NCBI GenBank assembly: GCA_963971425.1
Contig: OZ020517.1
Coordinates: 26,058,668 to 26,122,667, forward strand
Origin: Bryoerythrophyllum caledonicum
Taxonomy: Eukaryota; Streptophyta; Bryopsida; Pottiales; Pottiaceae
DNA: 64,000 nucleotides
Direction: 5' to 3'
Shown: positions 34,519 to 45,239 of the stretch, one piece after another
How positions within the stretch are numbered: the first letter of the stretch is position 1
Layout of the letters: each line of letters begins with the position of its first letter
Translations under genes and position numbers: made by a program
Notes under the pieces: generated by a model
Databases searched by the model: none
What the model was told of the DNA's origin: nothing
What the model saw: the letters and a program-made list of their open reading frames with translations, nothing else

Positions 34519-34934
34519 GAGCATCTCCATTGTGGAGACACCAACTGGGGCAGAAATACCCGGGGATGCTCCCACGTGAAGACGCCCCATGATTATTTAC
34601 AATGTTTACGAAACTCTTTTCCCGGGAGTTTCGTGGTAAAAAGCGAGGATGAAATCTTGATTTGATTGGTGGAAAAGGGGGTGAAACTGAGTTGCAAGAA
34701 AAAATGTGGAGTTAATTGCAGGCAGCCACTCCCGTGCCGCCATGTGGAGGCATGGAAGTGGTGAGCAGGCTCGACAAAATTTGGCCATCAGCCGCCATAA
34801 TCTAAGTTTTGCCTGTGAGGGCACCAACGTAGAGCGGCGTGGCATGCCAGTTGGCCTTGGGGGAGCGCCTTGGTCATAGTCTGCACGTGTAAGAGGCATT
34901 TTGGCCGCAGCCTAGTGCCTGTGTGGAGATGCTC
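34519..34934. mobile_element. MITE with GAGCATCTCCA inverted ends (416 bp)
   Basis: The left end GAGCATCTCCATTGTGGAG and the right end GTGTGGAGATGCTC form short terminal inverted repeats with the GAGCATCTCCA core seen at the ends of many plant MITEs. The interior is GC-richer than its surroundings. No clear target duplication. Confidence 0.55.
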
Positions 34935-35025
34935 TTTGCTCTCAACATGCTTGAGCTAAGTTACACATCTCTAATTCGATGGCCCTATCGTCTGCATGCA
35001 ATTGAATGGTAGTGTTGAATTCTTC

Positions 35026-35159
35026 TAGTGTCTACCCTCGAGAGGGGGAAGTAGTTCCTTCTTACTAATTCCTTGTCCGGTGGACATGGTCTTAGTAGTG
35101 GAACGAACAGACACTTTATTCACGGCGGTCTCCTTCGGAGACCGGCGTTCTTCTTCTTC
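35026..35159 (+). repeat. SINE-like dispersed repeat, copy 2
   Basis: 134 bp with TAGTGTCTACC start, a perfect hairpin GGTCTCCTTCGGAGACC (six-bp stem, CUUCGG-type loop in RNA) and a TTC-repeat 3' tail. A 10-bp string TGAATTCTTC occurs immediately before (35016-35025) and after (35160-35169) the element, as expected for a target site duplication made by LINE machinery. The following bases TTCAATCC are also found after copy 3, so the right boundary could lie further out. Confidence 0.62.
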
Positions 35160-35310
35160 TGAATTCTTCAATCCGAGTTGTAGTCTCACAAAAATGATCC
35201 AATGATGCAGCCATGTCCCTAGAAGCTCTCCTCTTGAAGTTATGGTGCACCACAGCATCCACGAAAATTACTTGCAAGGATGCATGGAGATGGTGGAGCC
35301 TCCTAGGTAG

Positions 35311-35963
35311 TAAAGTAGAGGCACCCCATTCCGATCACTTAAGCTAGTTGGGGACTTAAATGACATTGTAGGTCAAAAACATTTATTTAGAAAGATGCGG
35401 AATTAGGAATGAAACTCAACAAATACTTTTTCAAATTTAATCACAAAGATTTGAAGTCACTATAGAATTTAAAAGCCCAAAAACCATCGAAGCCCATAAT
35501 TAAACTGTAGAGAAAGTGAGACTTGGTGCCCTCCTTCCCCCAATGCCAATAAGTGAGAGTGAGTAAAGAGAGAAGACATGCCATGCATAAAAAACTCATG
35601 GAAGGTATCCAATGCTGATCGGTCTTGTCTTCTGAAGCAAGGCCACCAATAAGAGTTCAATTGAGGTGGAGCAACCCAAAACTTTGCACACATCATGACC
35701 CAATGCCGATCGGTCTTGTTTGACTTTTGAAGCAAGGCCACCAATAAGAGTTCAATTGAGGTGGAGCAACCCAAAACTTTGCACACATCATGACCCAATG
35801 CCGATCGGTCTTGTTTGACTTTTGAAGCAAGGCCACCAATAAGAGTTCAATTGAGGTGGAGCAACCCAAAACTTTGCACACATCATGACCTAATGCCGAT
35901 AATGATTCACTTTTTCAAATTTTGCGTTGTCGGTCTAGAATTGCTTCATGAACCATTTCATGC
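35311..35963. mobile_element. TA-type MITE copy 2, left part (interrupted)
   Basis: Starts TAAAGTAGAGGCACCCC and matches 46024-46500. It stops at CATTTCATGC (35963); the missing right end is found at 39548-39634. It contains a 95-bp direct repeat in about three copies (35601-35891). Removing the insertion and two extra repeat units leaves about 545 bp, close to the 549 bp of the intact copy. Confidence 0.8.
35601..35891. repeat. 95-bp tandem triplication inside the MITE
   Basis: Unit ATGACCCAATGCCGATCGG... with period 95 bp (identical strings at 35686, 35781 and 35876). The last two units are nearly identical; the first is more diverged (TCTTGTCTTCTGAAG variant). Other copies of the MITE have only one unit. 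Confidence 0.85.
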
Positions 35964-36486
35964 TGTCGGAACCTAGTTTTTATGGAATTAAGGTCTTAGT
36001 ATAAGTAAAGGGCAAATGGGTGGTGACTTTCCCAGAAATTAGGAACATCCCCATTGTAAATAGATAGTTTTACTAAAAACTATCACAAGCCCTTGTCGCC
36101 TAAAACTAAAAACCCTAAAAACACTAAGAAAGAATCCGGGCATCACTGGCCCGATTCCGGTCTCGGTAGGATAGAACTAGAATCGAGATCTAACGGTCAG
36201 AACTGTAACCGCGTTTAACGGCCATAACCGGCCGCGGGTTTGGAATCAGGTAATGATTACCGGGCTTGGAATAAATAGTTAATCCCAGGGTTCTTCCTCT
36301 CATCTTTCTTAGTGAGTTCTAGGGTTGGTTAGCGGCAAGCAAGCGAGCGTGTGCGGCTGAGGGTTGTGTGTGTGTGAGTGTGGTGAGTCGATAGCGCTGC
36401 CTTCGCGGGTTAGGGTTTGAGTGCCGATTCCTTTGCGGATCGTTTAAGAAGAATCCGGATACGAATCCAGAGCGAGGGTAGTTGCG

Positions 36487-37893
36487 ATGACATTGAAGAA
36501 GGCGACCAGCAGCAGGGTGACAACCGAATCAATCGTGAACCTCCGGAATGTGGTTCCGGTGGATCCCGAATCCGAGAGTGACCGGAAGGTGTTGGACGCG
36601 GATCTGAAGAGGATGGGATGTTTCCGATTTTGGAAGCAGCCATGGGGTTTCAGAGACGACGCAATGGTCCGGAAGCTGTTGGATGGGGTCTCCAACGAAT
36701 TCGATGGCACCATCCGAGGGAAGCTGGAGAAGTGGACTTCAACAACATGGAGCAAAGTCTACTGGGTTCCGACTCGCGGAGAAGGTATGTGCTCAAGCCG
36801 GGAATGTTTTATTGACGCGAATTTTGCTCAGAAGGCAGATCCGAAGGACGGCCTGACCGTGGCGGACTGCAAGGATCCGAGGGCACGAAGGATGTACGAG
36901 TTCCTGCTCCCGATCATGTATCCGGATCGGCCATTGAAGACTATCACGACTTTGGCCAACACGATTTGGGGAGCATACACCAGCAAGCGGAAGGTGGCGT
37001 GGGGAGACATCGTGCGGGAATTGGTAAGTAAGTTCCTGACCGGATTGGAGAAGGTGCGACCTACCCCAACCTCCCCATTCCTGTGTCACTTATACGAGCA
37101 CGAGGATTTGCTGCGCGACAACGAGAAGACCACCTACGAGACGGCCAAGGTGCTAGCGAGCCACGGCTGGGAAGATACGAAACCGGATGCGGAATCCGAG
37201 CAGACACCGGATTCAGATTCAGACTCAGATTCCTCCGACGACGACTTCCCGCCCGCGACAGCTAGCCCGAGGAAGAAGAGGAAGCATGCGGAAAGGAGCA
37301 ACACGACCCCTCCTATTCGCCGGAAGAAGGTCAACAAGGAGAAGGAAGAGGAAGATCCTTTCGACATGATCGCGGAAGGATACGAGAAGGCGAAGGAGAC
37401 TTACGAGCGGATCGAGGTCATCTTGGCTGAGGCGTGCCAGATTGTGGGAGACGTGGGAGCAGACGAGCTTTGCGGACATCTGGAACGGAACCTGCAACCC
37501 CGGAACGTGCAGGAGCTGGAGGCTCGACTCATCTCCATGGAAAACCAGAACCGGAAGATGAAGACGACCCTAAACCAGAAGGAGGTGGAGCTGGCTGCGG
37601 TGATGGATAAGGCCAACGATTCCGCGATTTCTCTTATCCGGGTGACGGAGTTCGTGCAGCAACGAAGTGATGTGTTGCTGAAGGCGAGGTTGTTCGATGC
37701 CGGCTTCGACGAGGCCCCAAAGTTGGACGGCCTGGTGGCAAAGAAGCTTGTCGGGGTGTTGGTGGAGTACCACTCCAAGATGGAGAAGGTGTTAGAAGAG
37801 TGCCAGAAGATTCATGTAGGAATCTTCCGGGATGTTCGAAAGGTAAGCGGAAGGTGTCTCCCGAATCCGAGCCGACGGAGGCGCTTCCGGTAG
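36487..37893 (+). CDS. 468-aa acidic, coiled-coil protein of unknown family (transposon-encoded)
   Basis: I do not recognise this protein. Intact ORF from the ATG at 36487. Residues 1-210 look globular, with W-rich blocks (FRFWKQPWGFRDDAMVRKLL, WSKVYWVPTRGEG) and CKDPRARRMYEFLLPIMYPD. Residues 235-255 are a Ser/Asp acidic stretch, followed by a bipartite basic NLS-like region (PRKKRKH and RRKKVNKEKEEE). Residues 285-445 are charged and heptad-like, probably coiled coil. The layout resembles a gag-like or DNA-packaging protein, but that is inference. Past the stop, another frame (37840-38258) continues with basic-acidic sequence (SKVEIGTPDSRVSKRR, EEEPASPQVGTSTVKLSDSS), so the original protein was probably longer and a frameshift or an intron (donor-like GTAAGC at 37842) separates them. 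Confidence 0.6.
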   Translation: MTLKKATSSRVTTESIVNLRNVVPVDPESESDRKVLDADLKRMGCFRFWKQPWGFRDDAMVRKLLDGVSNEFDGTIRGKLEKWTSTTWSKVYWVPTRGEGMCSSRECFIDANFAQKADPKDGLTVADCKDPRARRMYEFLLPIMYPDRPLKTITTLANTIWGAYTSKRKVAWGDIVRELVSKFLTGLEKVRPTPTSPFLCHLYEHEDLLRDNEKTTYETAKVLASHGWEDTKPDAESEQTPDSDSDSDSSDDDFPPATASPRKKRKHAERSNTTPPIRRKKVNKEKEEEDPFDMIAEGYEKAKETYERIEVILAEACQIVGDVGADELCGHLERNLQPRNVQELEARLISMENQNRKMKTTLNQKEVELAAVMDKANDSAISLIRVTEFVQQRSDVLLKARLFDAGFDEAPKLDGLVAKKLVGVLVEYHSKMEKVLEECQKIHVGIFRDVRKVSGRCLPNPSRRRRFR

Positions 37894-38293
37894 TACTGTC
37901 GGTTTCGGATCCGAAAGCCAAATTCCGAACCCCAGGTCTGGAACCCAAGAAGCGGAGGGACGTGCTTCCTTTGTTGTCTCAACCGAAGACGAGGGTTCGG
38001 TAGGGCAAGGCGAGCAAGGTGGAGATTGGCACTCCGGATTCACGAGTCTCCAAGAGGCGGACCCTGTTCGTTTCCGAGAAGGTAACTATCATGCAGCAGA
38101 CCCGGTCAGCTTCGCGGACCATCACTCGTGAGGCGGAGGAAAGAACACCTGCAAGCCAGCAGATTGAGGTGCAGAAGCCGGAGGACAAGATCAAAGAGGA
38201 GGAACCGGCTTCACCTCAAGTCGGAACGTCAACGGTGAAACTCTCGGATTCTTCATAGGAAGACGAAGGTCAGGACCAAGAAGACAAGGAGTA
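37840..38293 (+). pseudogene. Downstream continuation of the 468-aa ORF in another frame
   Basis: Reads GKRKVSPESEPTEALPVV, then PKKRRDVLPLLSQPKTRVR, TAG (38001), then a K/R/E-rich stretch to TAG (38256) and TAA (38291). The TAG codons sit where Gln would fit. Composition (Pro, Lys, Glu, Ser) matches the C-terminal part of the upstream protein, supporting one original ORF. Confidence 0.45.
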
Positions 38294-39259
38294 AGATGGC
38301 TCCCTTGCCTTGTGCGCAAGAAACTAGCCGTAGGGAGTTAGAAATCTAGTGGTAGGGTTAAACGGTCACAGCGGTGATCCGGTTATTAGGGTTTTACCCG
38401 GAACTAGAACCTGTTCCGGGAAAGGTGGATTGGATCCGTAACTTTCGGATCTCGTCGGGGTTAATTAGGAAGTGGCGAGCAAGTTGTCACGACCCGTTTT
38501 GATCGTGGGTTCTGGGTTTTGTGTTTTGCTCCCAAAGAGAGAGTTTTTAGTTGTTAGTTTCAAGTCGGTTAGGGTCTTGTTAGTTGACCTAATCGTAAGA
38601 GCGGGAAAGATTACGGACCCGAGCAACTTAGGGTTTTGGTGTGTAGGTCGGACGCCTTGCATGGCCGCCGCTGCAGCTAGAATCCAGTTCCCGTTATCTT
38701 AGTGTTAGGAAGAGGGTTTGCAAGCACTCAACTACGGGGCATTGTTTCCTAAGGTTGTATGAGATGCGCTGCCCATTTTTATGTTAAGTTTGTATATTTC
38801 TATCTTGACACCTATCTATCTCTTTTTGAGTGAGCTCCGAAGTGGTCCTTGTCACGGATGTACCCCATTCCGAATGGTTGTGTAACCTTTGTGAAGCCTG
38901 GATTGGGGTGGAAAGGAAAAGGTAAGGGATCCGGGTTTCTTTGGGATTCCGCAAAAGGGTTAGAAACCGAAACTGGTCATAACCGGATCCGGATACTCTG
39001 GGATTCCCGTCGTTGTAGTAAGCAAAGGGTTGGAATACCTCTTGCCGCTTGCGTGACTGGTTGCCCGGTAGTAACCCTGCACTTGTGAGGAGGTAGACAC
39101 CACCCTAGTGCTCGTGTTTGTCATGTGTAGAGAATGTTAGGATTGATAGTGGATTCCTTCGCCACTCTAATCTACGAGGGGAGAGTTTTGCACACCGTCC
39201 CTCTCTAGACAGGACGCGTCCTCCAATAGCTAATGTCATGAGGAAAAACTAGAGCTGAC

Positions 39260-39282
39260 TACTGGTGTGTGTGTGTGTGTGT
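39260..39282 (+). repeat. (GT)n microsatellite
   Basis: A run of about ten GT dinucleotides inside the 3' non-coding part of the 3.58-kb element. Confidence 0.8.
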
Positions 39283-39547
39283 GGTTTGATATTCCCGGAT
39301 CCGGATTCAAAACCGGAAACAGGAAAGTGAGGTAAGGCAATCCAGATAACCGGATGGGTGAGATAACCGGATTCGGCCTGATTGAATGAGAAGAACAAGA
39401 AGAAGTATAGGAAGGAGTCATAACCGGATTGTCCTAATCTAACAAACTTCACCTGAATCCTTGGAACGATACACGAGTCACTACTTGGGGTGTTTTGGTC
39501 ATTTAAAACACTCAAGGGGATGCACTTGCAACAACCGTGTTCCAACA

Positions 39548-39634
39548 CATGTATCTACTATTTTCATGCACCATGCCATGCATACTCTACTTATTGGAAT
39601 TGAGTGGCCGATCGGAATCGGGTGCCTCTACCTT
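39548..39634. mobile_element. TA-type MITE copy 2, right end
   Basis: Matches the last 80 bp or so of the intact copy (ending GGGTGCCTCTACCTTA). It is the displaced right end of the MITE that starts at 35311, separated from it by the 3.58-kb insertion. Confidence 0.8.
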
Positions 39635-39772
39635 AATGCCCTTAGTGACAACATCTTCATGTGCGTGACCCTCATGTGTCACCGGCCTTTTGAGCCTTAC
39701 CTGCCCAACCACAAATTATGTTCATCTCATTTTTTTGTTAGTGAGGTTTATTATCTCATTTTCTTTCACTTT

Positions 39773-40910
39773 AACCCCTAAAGGACGGAGGCATTTCAAA
39801 AGAATTTCTACTCCGTTGATTAAAAACCACTAAGATGAATTTTTCAACCCCTAAATGCCCAAGAGTCCCCTCGGGGGGCTCTTGAAAGTTTGGGCAGGTT
39901 CCTATGGTGTCAATTTATAATATTCTTTTTTTAAATTTCTATTGTAGATGGACATTGCTAAAAGCTTTGTGTGAGTCCAATTTTTTCCTAAACCCAAAAT
40001 TTATTGAAAACGTTCTAGGGTTTTGAATTTCAAATGGGGAGATCACGCACATCGGGCAACTCCAAAAACTTTTCCTAGGACAACCTATTGAATGTGAGTT
40101 TTCAATACTAGCAAATAATAATATTTCCTTTTATATTGTCAAAAAATCTCTTGACTAAAGTGGAAAAAAAGCATAATAATCTAAGTCAAACATTTTTGCA
40201 CATTGTCACAGTTTGTCTGGCAAGGTACCAAAATAACTTCTTCTTTTCGCTATAAATCTTAGAGATCTTTGTATCTCTTACATTTTATTTTTTCAACTAC
40301 AAGATGTGGTGTAAACCTTCTTGTTGACCATTTGGATTATCATTCTAAAATATACTTAGTTCACAAAAAATTAAAGTGTGTATTGGCAATTTTGAACCTC
40401 CACTCCTTGCACTTTTCTTATAAATACACTAAACCCCTTTACTACCTCTAAAACTTGGTGCACAAGAAAATACCATCATGATTAACATGATGCTAATGTT
40501 TTTAGGCCTTGGGTAGTGCGAAAATTTGACACCAAGTGTAGTCAAAGTCTGTTGATCCACTCAAAGCAGGGAAGAAAAAGAACGGATTTCTCTACTTTAA
40601 ACACTATAATATTTCAATCCTTGCTATCAAAGTTGATGAAATTTTGTGAGGACGTTAACAAAAAGTCGTAAATTAGATCCTACGGTTAGATGTAGAAATA
40701 AAAGGTTTTGATTACCTCAATACTCTTTGCACTAGAACAAGCAATTTTGAAGTGTTTTTGGTGTGAAAATGCCTTGGGCCTTTAGGGGTTAAGAATGTAA
40801 CCGTAAAATTGTCTTCTATACTTATATGGGGTGATGTGGTATAATATTTGTGAATCATGACTCTACATGAAAGATAATTGTAGCAAAGTGAAAAAAATTG
40901 TCACCCAAAA
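39773..40910. repeat. Repeat interrupted by a TTAACCCC-family element
   Basis: 39773-39845 and 40793-40910 together match 22914-23245 (TTTCTACTCCGTTGATTAAAA, then ATGTAACCGTA, then TGAAAGATAATTGTAG). The sequence between them is the inserted element at 39846-40792. Confidence 0.6.
39846..40792 (-). mobile_element. TTAACCCC-family element, inverted and nested (about 947 bp)
   Basis: AACCCCTAAATGCCCAAGAG at the left and TTGGGCCTTTAGGGGTTAA at the right. The interior is the reverse complement of 28327-29276. It sits inside another repeat whose uninterrupted counterpart is at about 23090-23115. Confidence 0.65.
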
Positions 40911-41062
40911 TGACACTTTGTCCTCCATGGATAAAATTCAACGTGGTTGCGGATCAAGGAAATTTGTTCCTAGACAACGCCCAGTGAATGTAAAGTATTA
41001 ATACTGATTGGATGAAAGTAAAACATATGCACTGGAGCATGGCAAGCATGAACTAAGGTAAG

Positions 41063-41212
41063 CCTTCCCATAACCAACAAAAACCCATAACCAAGGCCTA
41101 TAAAATTGGAGTATATCCAACCTTCTTCCATCCCATTACCACCAACTCAGTTCCAAATGGAGGTTTGCTATTAGTCAAGACCCTTACTTTTGGTCGTTGG
41201 TTATGGGGGTAC
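41063..41212. repeat. Short inverted-repeat element (about 150 bp)
   Basis: CCCATAACCAAC near 41068 and GTTGGTTATGGG near 41195 are complementary and bracket a short non-coding stretch. Possible small MITE; target duplication not resolved. Confidence 0.3.
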
Positions 41213-41473
41213 CTATTGCTTGCCACCCACTAAACATGGCTGCACAGTTTGAAAATTCATAACTAATTCAATTTTCATTGAAAAAATATGAAATCACTTG
41301 GGTTGGATTTTTAATCCTATTGGCTATCACTAAAAAATAATAGTATATTTATCTCCTCTCTCCATACATGCACATTCCTTAACTTGTCGGTTTTAGGGGG
41401 GCTTACCTTATTTGGTAAGGATGCTGGTCTGGAGGACTCAATTCTCAACCCAGACCAACCGTTGGCTAGTAAA

Positions 41474-41866
41474 GGGGGTTTTACACTATGGTGGAGAACT
41501 CCACCGGCCGGTCAAGAAGTCTCGGCCAAGACATGGTTATTTGAGGCGAGCGGTGGATGTTGGACAAGACAAAAAAAGAATAAAGTAATGCATGAAGAAG
41601 TTGCTCTTCTCCGGTGGTTTGGTTTCTTGTCCAGGGGTTTGAGGTCGGACAAGAAATGAGCCCACCGGAGAAGAACTCTTCAAAAAAAATTTGCCACATA
41701 GGCGGCCATGTCATTTTTTCATCCATGCTTGAAGTTCTCCACCGGTCAAGTCTTGGCGGTAGTGTAAACCCAATCCGGTGAAGAACAATTTTTTCTCCAA
41801 TCATATTGCTCCATTTCCCTTAAATTCTTGACCGGTGAACTTCTCCACCATAGTGTAAAGCGGCCC
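41474..41866. mobile_element. Tourist-like MITE with about 40-bp inverted ends (393 bp)
   Basis: Left GGGGGTTTTACACTATGGTG and right CACCATAGTGTAAAGCGGCCC are complementary, and the match continues inward through GGTCAAGAA/TTCTTGACC. It is flanked by TAA(A) on the left and TAA on the right. The GGGG-TTT-ACACTA start resembles the element at 23296, suggesting one superfamily. Confidence 0.7.
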
Positions 41867-42060
41867 TAAGAGCACATTTCATAGAACAATAATTGTTGCA
41901 GATTTTGACTCCTCATTCGGTGCCGTATTGCAAGTGGAAGTCTATACTTTGCATTGGCAATTTGGACTTTCGATAAACTTGCAGGCTTTGGCTCTACCAC
42001 GTCTCGGGTTACATGGCTTGGTTTTTCAGTAATGATTTACACTAACTTGGGTATTTAGTA

Positions 42061-42983
42061 TTAACCCCGGAGAGCCCAAGGCATTTTCCCTCAAGAAACA
42101 CTCCAAAATTGCCACTATCAACAAGTGGCAAGAAAATCTAATTTTGAAGTAACATTTTGAACTTTTAACTGTAAGATCTTAAAAAGTACTTCTATATAAA
42201 CTTACCATGATGTTTTGACTACAATCCACAATACAGATATGAAGATTATAGCGTTTGAAGTCAAAAAAATGGTTCATTTCTTTTATGCGTTGAGTGAATC
42301 AACAGACTTTGACTTCATTTGTTGTCATATTTTTGCACTACACAAGGTCTAAATCCTTTACCATTGTGTTAAGCATGATGTTAGTTTTTAATACACCAAT
42401 TTTTAGAGGTAGGGAAGGGGTGTAGCATATTCAAAACAACTGTGCAAGAAGTGGAGGTTCAGAAATTGCCCATTCACATTATATTTTATTGTGAACTTAA
42501 TATGTTAAAAATAATAATCCAAACGGTCAATAAGAAGGTTTCCACCACGTGATTTTGTCAAAAAAAATAAAAGTGAAAAATATGAAGATCTCTAGGTTAT
42601 ATGTAGAAAAGAAGAAGTTATTTTGGTACCTTGCCCGACAATGTGTGCAAATGTTTGACTTGGGTTAGAATGTTTTTTTACACTAAAGACAAAAAAATGA
42701 CATTTTCAAAGAAGGTAATATTCCAATATGTATGAAAAATCTCAACGTCAATAGAAAATTCTAACAAAACTTTTGGAGCTACCTAGAGTCCCTAAATTGA
42801 CTTTGAAGGCTAATAACTTTCATATTATGAAACCAAGTTTTTTTTTTTAAAAATTCACAAAGATCTTATCAAGGAAAATCTACTGTAAGAATTTCAAAAG
42901 GAGAGGATTTTTTTTGGGAATTTTAGGTACTTGCTCAAAATGAAAAACGTCCTCTCAGGATTAAATGGGCTTTTAGAGGTTAA
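42061..42983 (+). mobile_element. TTAACCCC-family non-autonomous element (about 923 bp)
   Basis: Left end TTAACCCCGGAGAGCCCAAG, right end GGGCTTTTAGAGGTTAA. Internal blocks are shared with 28327-29276 (for example GTGTAGCATATTCAAAACAA and AGACTTTGACTT). Confidence 0.62.
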
Positions 42984-43238
42984 CAACACTAAATACAAAT
43001 ACAAACTGTGAATGTCAGCAAAGACTTACATGTGACTAACACTAAACGTAAATCTAACACCATTTGCCAACTTCAGTAATTTTTGAAATAGAAAAAAGTT
43101 ATATATATGTACATATAGTATAAGCTTTCTCCACCCCCTAGCTAATTTGACATTTTCTACTATTCATTTCACTGCGCATAGTAGTACATTCTAAATTTTA
43201 GCTTGTGAACATTTGGAGCAAACTAGATAGTGAAGTAA

Positions 43239-43838
43239 GGGTCTATTCGCACTTGGAGGTATGTACCTGCCATTGGTGGTTCCTATTTTCATTTTATCTC
43301 GAAACTTGTAGATCTATTCATACTAGTTAACTGAGAATTGGTTTGAGTAGTCTCCATCCATTGCTGTGAAGGGTGGTAGGAATGAAGGCATTCGCATTCC
43401 AACCACTATTTGTATGGTCATTAGCTATTTCCTTCTGACACATTGAAGAGGAGATTCGGGGATGGATCTAAAATTGTGGGAATTGTTTACCCATGCATCA
43501 TGCACTAAAAACAAAACCCATACTTGACACTTTAAGTTGCTACAATGTTGGCAAATACCTTAAGGTGACCTTCAAGGCTGAAATTGGTACCTCTCACCTA
43601 CTTGCGATGATTGGTAGATTTTGTTCTACAGAATGTTCATTTTACAAAGACCTAAAAAACACATATATCCCCTCCACTAAATCCAAACCACCGCCTTACC
43701 TTTGCTCTACCTCCACTATCCAGCTCATATTTTCATCCTTGCCATGTCAGTTCTACAACTAACACCATTTCTGGTGCGAAACCACATTTTCCTAACACCG
43801 CCTTAACACCCCATGTACCTCCAGGTGCGAATAGACCC
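43239..43838. mobile_element. Tourist/PIF-Harbinger-like MITE (600 bp)
   Basis: Left GGGTCTATTCGCACTTGGAG and right CTCCAGGTGCGAATAGACCC are complementary over about 27 bp with few mismatches. TAA flanks both ends (43236-43238 and 43839-43841). No coding capacity. Confidence 0.75.
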
Positions 43839-44443
43839 TAAGTAACAGTAACTGTTAAACCACACCTAATACCATAGTTAGTGTAGTGCTTACAAAAGCT
43901 ACCGTTCAAGACCTCAATCACCGGCACATTTGTTGTGAGTTACCGTTCGATGATTTCAAACACATTTCATTAAAAAACGACCCAGAAAACACAGTCTTCC
44001 ATAGCGTCATCTGACAACATCCAAACAAAAAGATTTCAAAACTTAATTGAACCTCTCAGACAACCTCGGAAGTTGCTCCAGCGCACGTCGAATTCTCTGT
44101 TCCCACGAGTCACAACAGCAGAGCCCCCAAAAGAAGGATTCGGTTCTTTTGACTTTATGATGATTTGTTTCTTTCTACTTCTTGACATGAATTGCGGGGG
44201 GATTCCCTCATTTGAAAAAAGAAAAGACACACAGCACAAGGCGCCCGCCAGGAGAACGAGCAATTCTGCAGTGGAGCGCACGAGAGTATGAGAAGTGTTG
44301 GAGAGCAAAGACCCCACAGATTCTCTCAACCTACATACTCGAACCCTACTTTAGGCATTAACACTTTAACCCTTAACCATTAACCCTTAAACGTAAGTCG
44401 GGAACTGCTAAACATGCACAATAGAGGGGTGTAAGTTGTCCTG

Positions 44444-45239
44444 AACCCCTAAAGTCGAAAGCCCTCAAAACTGCCTAAAACCTCCAAAACTGTCCTCTTT
44501 CAATGCAAGGTGAAAATTTTTAACTTTTGACAAATTTTCGAGTATATAACCGTAAGATCTAGTACCTAACTTGTACATGTACATGCATACCGAATCTTAG
44601 ATTCAAATTCCTCACCATTTGTGAGATCGTAATGTTCAAAGTTGAAAAAAAAAGATTTTTTCCTTGTTGTAGGATGTTTTGGGGGCCAAAAAAAACATTT
44701 TTGAAAGGAAATTTGGCATGAGGCTCTTCAAATTCTTGTTCCTATGTGAGTAAGGAATATGTCCATATAATTTTTACCCTCATAGGACCTATAAAACCTA
44801 AAGAAATGCTTAATTTTTCACATGGAGGTATGCTGAAATACAAATACAAATGCCCATTTTCAACAATTAAAAAGGCATGTAAAAATTATCGGATTGAAAA
44901 TCCAAACGGTGAGATCATGATTTACTATCTCCTTTACATTTTACGAAAATTAAAATTTGAAAAAAAGGAAAATCTCAATTTTTGGTGAATTTTTGAAGTT
45001 ACTGCGATCTAATTGATTTTGGGCAGATTTCAGCATGCCCTAACAGTGTTTTCAAACTTTGACCGTGAATATCTCCTAAAGTATGAGGAATTTTGAAGCA
45101 TGAATGGTGTCATTTTAAAGGTATGGGAAAAATCTACAACCTGCAAAAAGTTGTAACTTCATACGATCTAAATTTAGTAACTGAGAGCCTGACCAGAGTC
45201 AGATCGACCACATTCTGGTCGATTTCGACTTTAGGGGTT
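44444..45239. mobile_element. Element with perfect 17-bp terminal inverted repeats (796 bp)
   Basis: AACCCCTAAAGTCGAAA at the left is exactly complementary to TTTCGACTTTAGGGGTT at the right. The AACCCCTAAAG start links it to the TTAACCCC family, although the interior differs. No ORF of note. Confidence 0.65.

Larger units (their letters stand above)
35964..39547 (+). mobile_element. 3.58-kb insertion element of unknown class, TG...CA ends, 5-bp target duplication
   Basis: Boundaries come from comparing the interrupted MITE with its intact copy at 46024-46572: CATGC (35959-35963) precedes and CATGT (39548-39552) follows the insertion, and removing it plus one repeat restores an ungapped alignment. 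The ends TGTCGGAAC and GTTCCAACA are inverted with one mismatch. TG...CA and a 5-bp duplication suggest integrase-type insertion, as in LTR retrotransposons or Ginger-like DNA transposons, yet I find no direct terminal repeats. It encodes the protein at 36487-37893 and a long non-coding 3' part rich in CCGGAT motifs. No RT, integrase or protease is seen, so it would be non-autonomous. Confidence 0.72.

Noticed and set aside
35601..35891. CRISPR-like array
   Set aside because: Units are contiguous 95-bp direct repeats with no spacers, in a eukaryotic MITE.
44036..44329. 97-aa minus-strand ORF with a hydrophobic stretch
   Set aside because: Overlapping ORF on the other strand, no homology recognised, sits between transposons; coding status unsupported.
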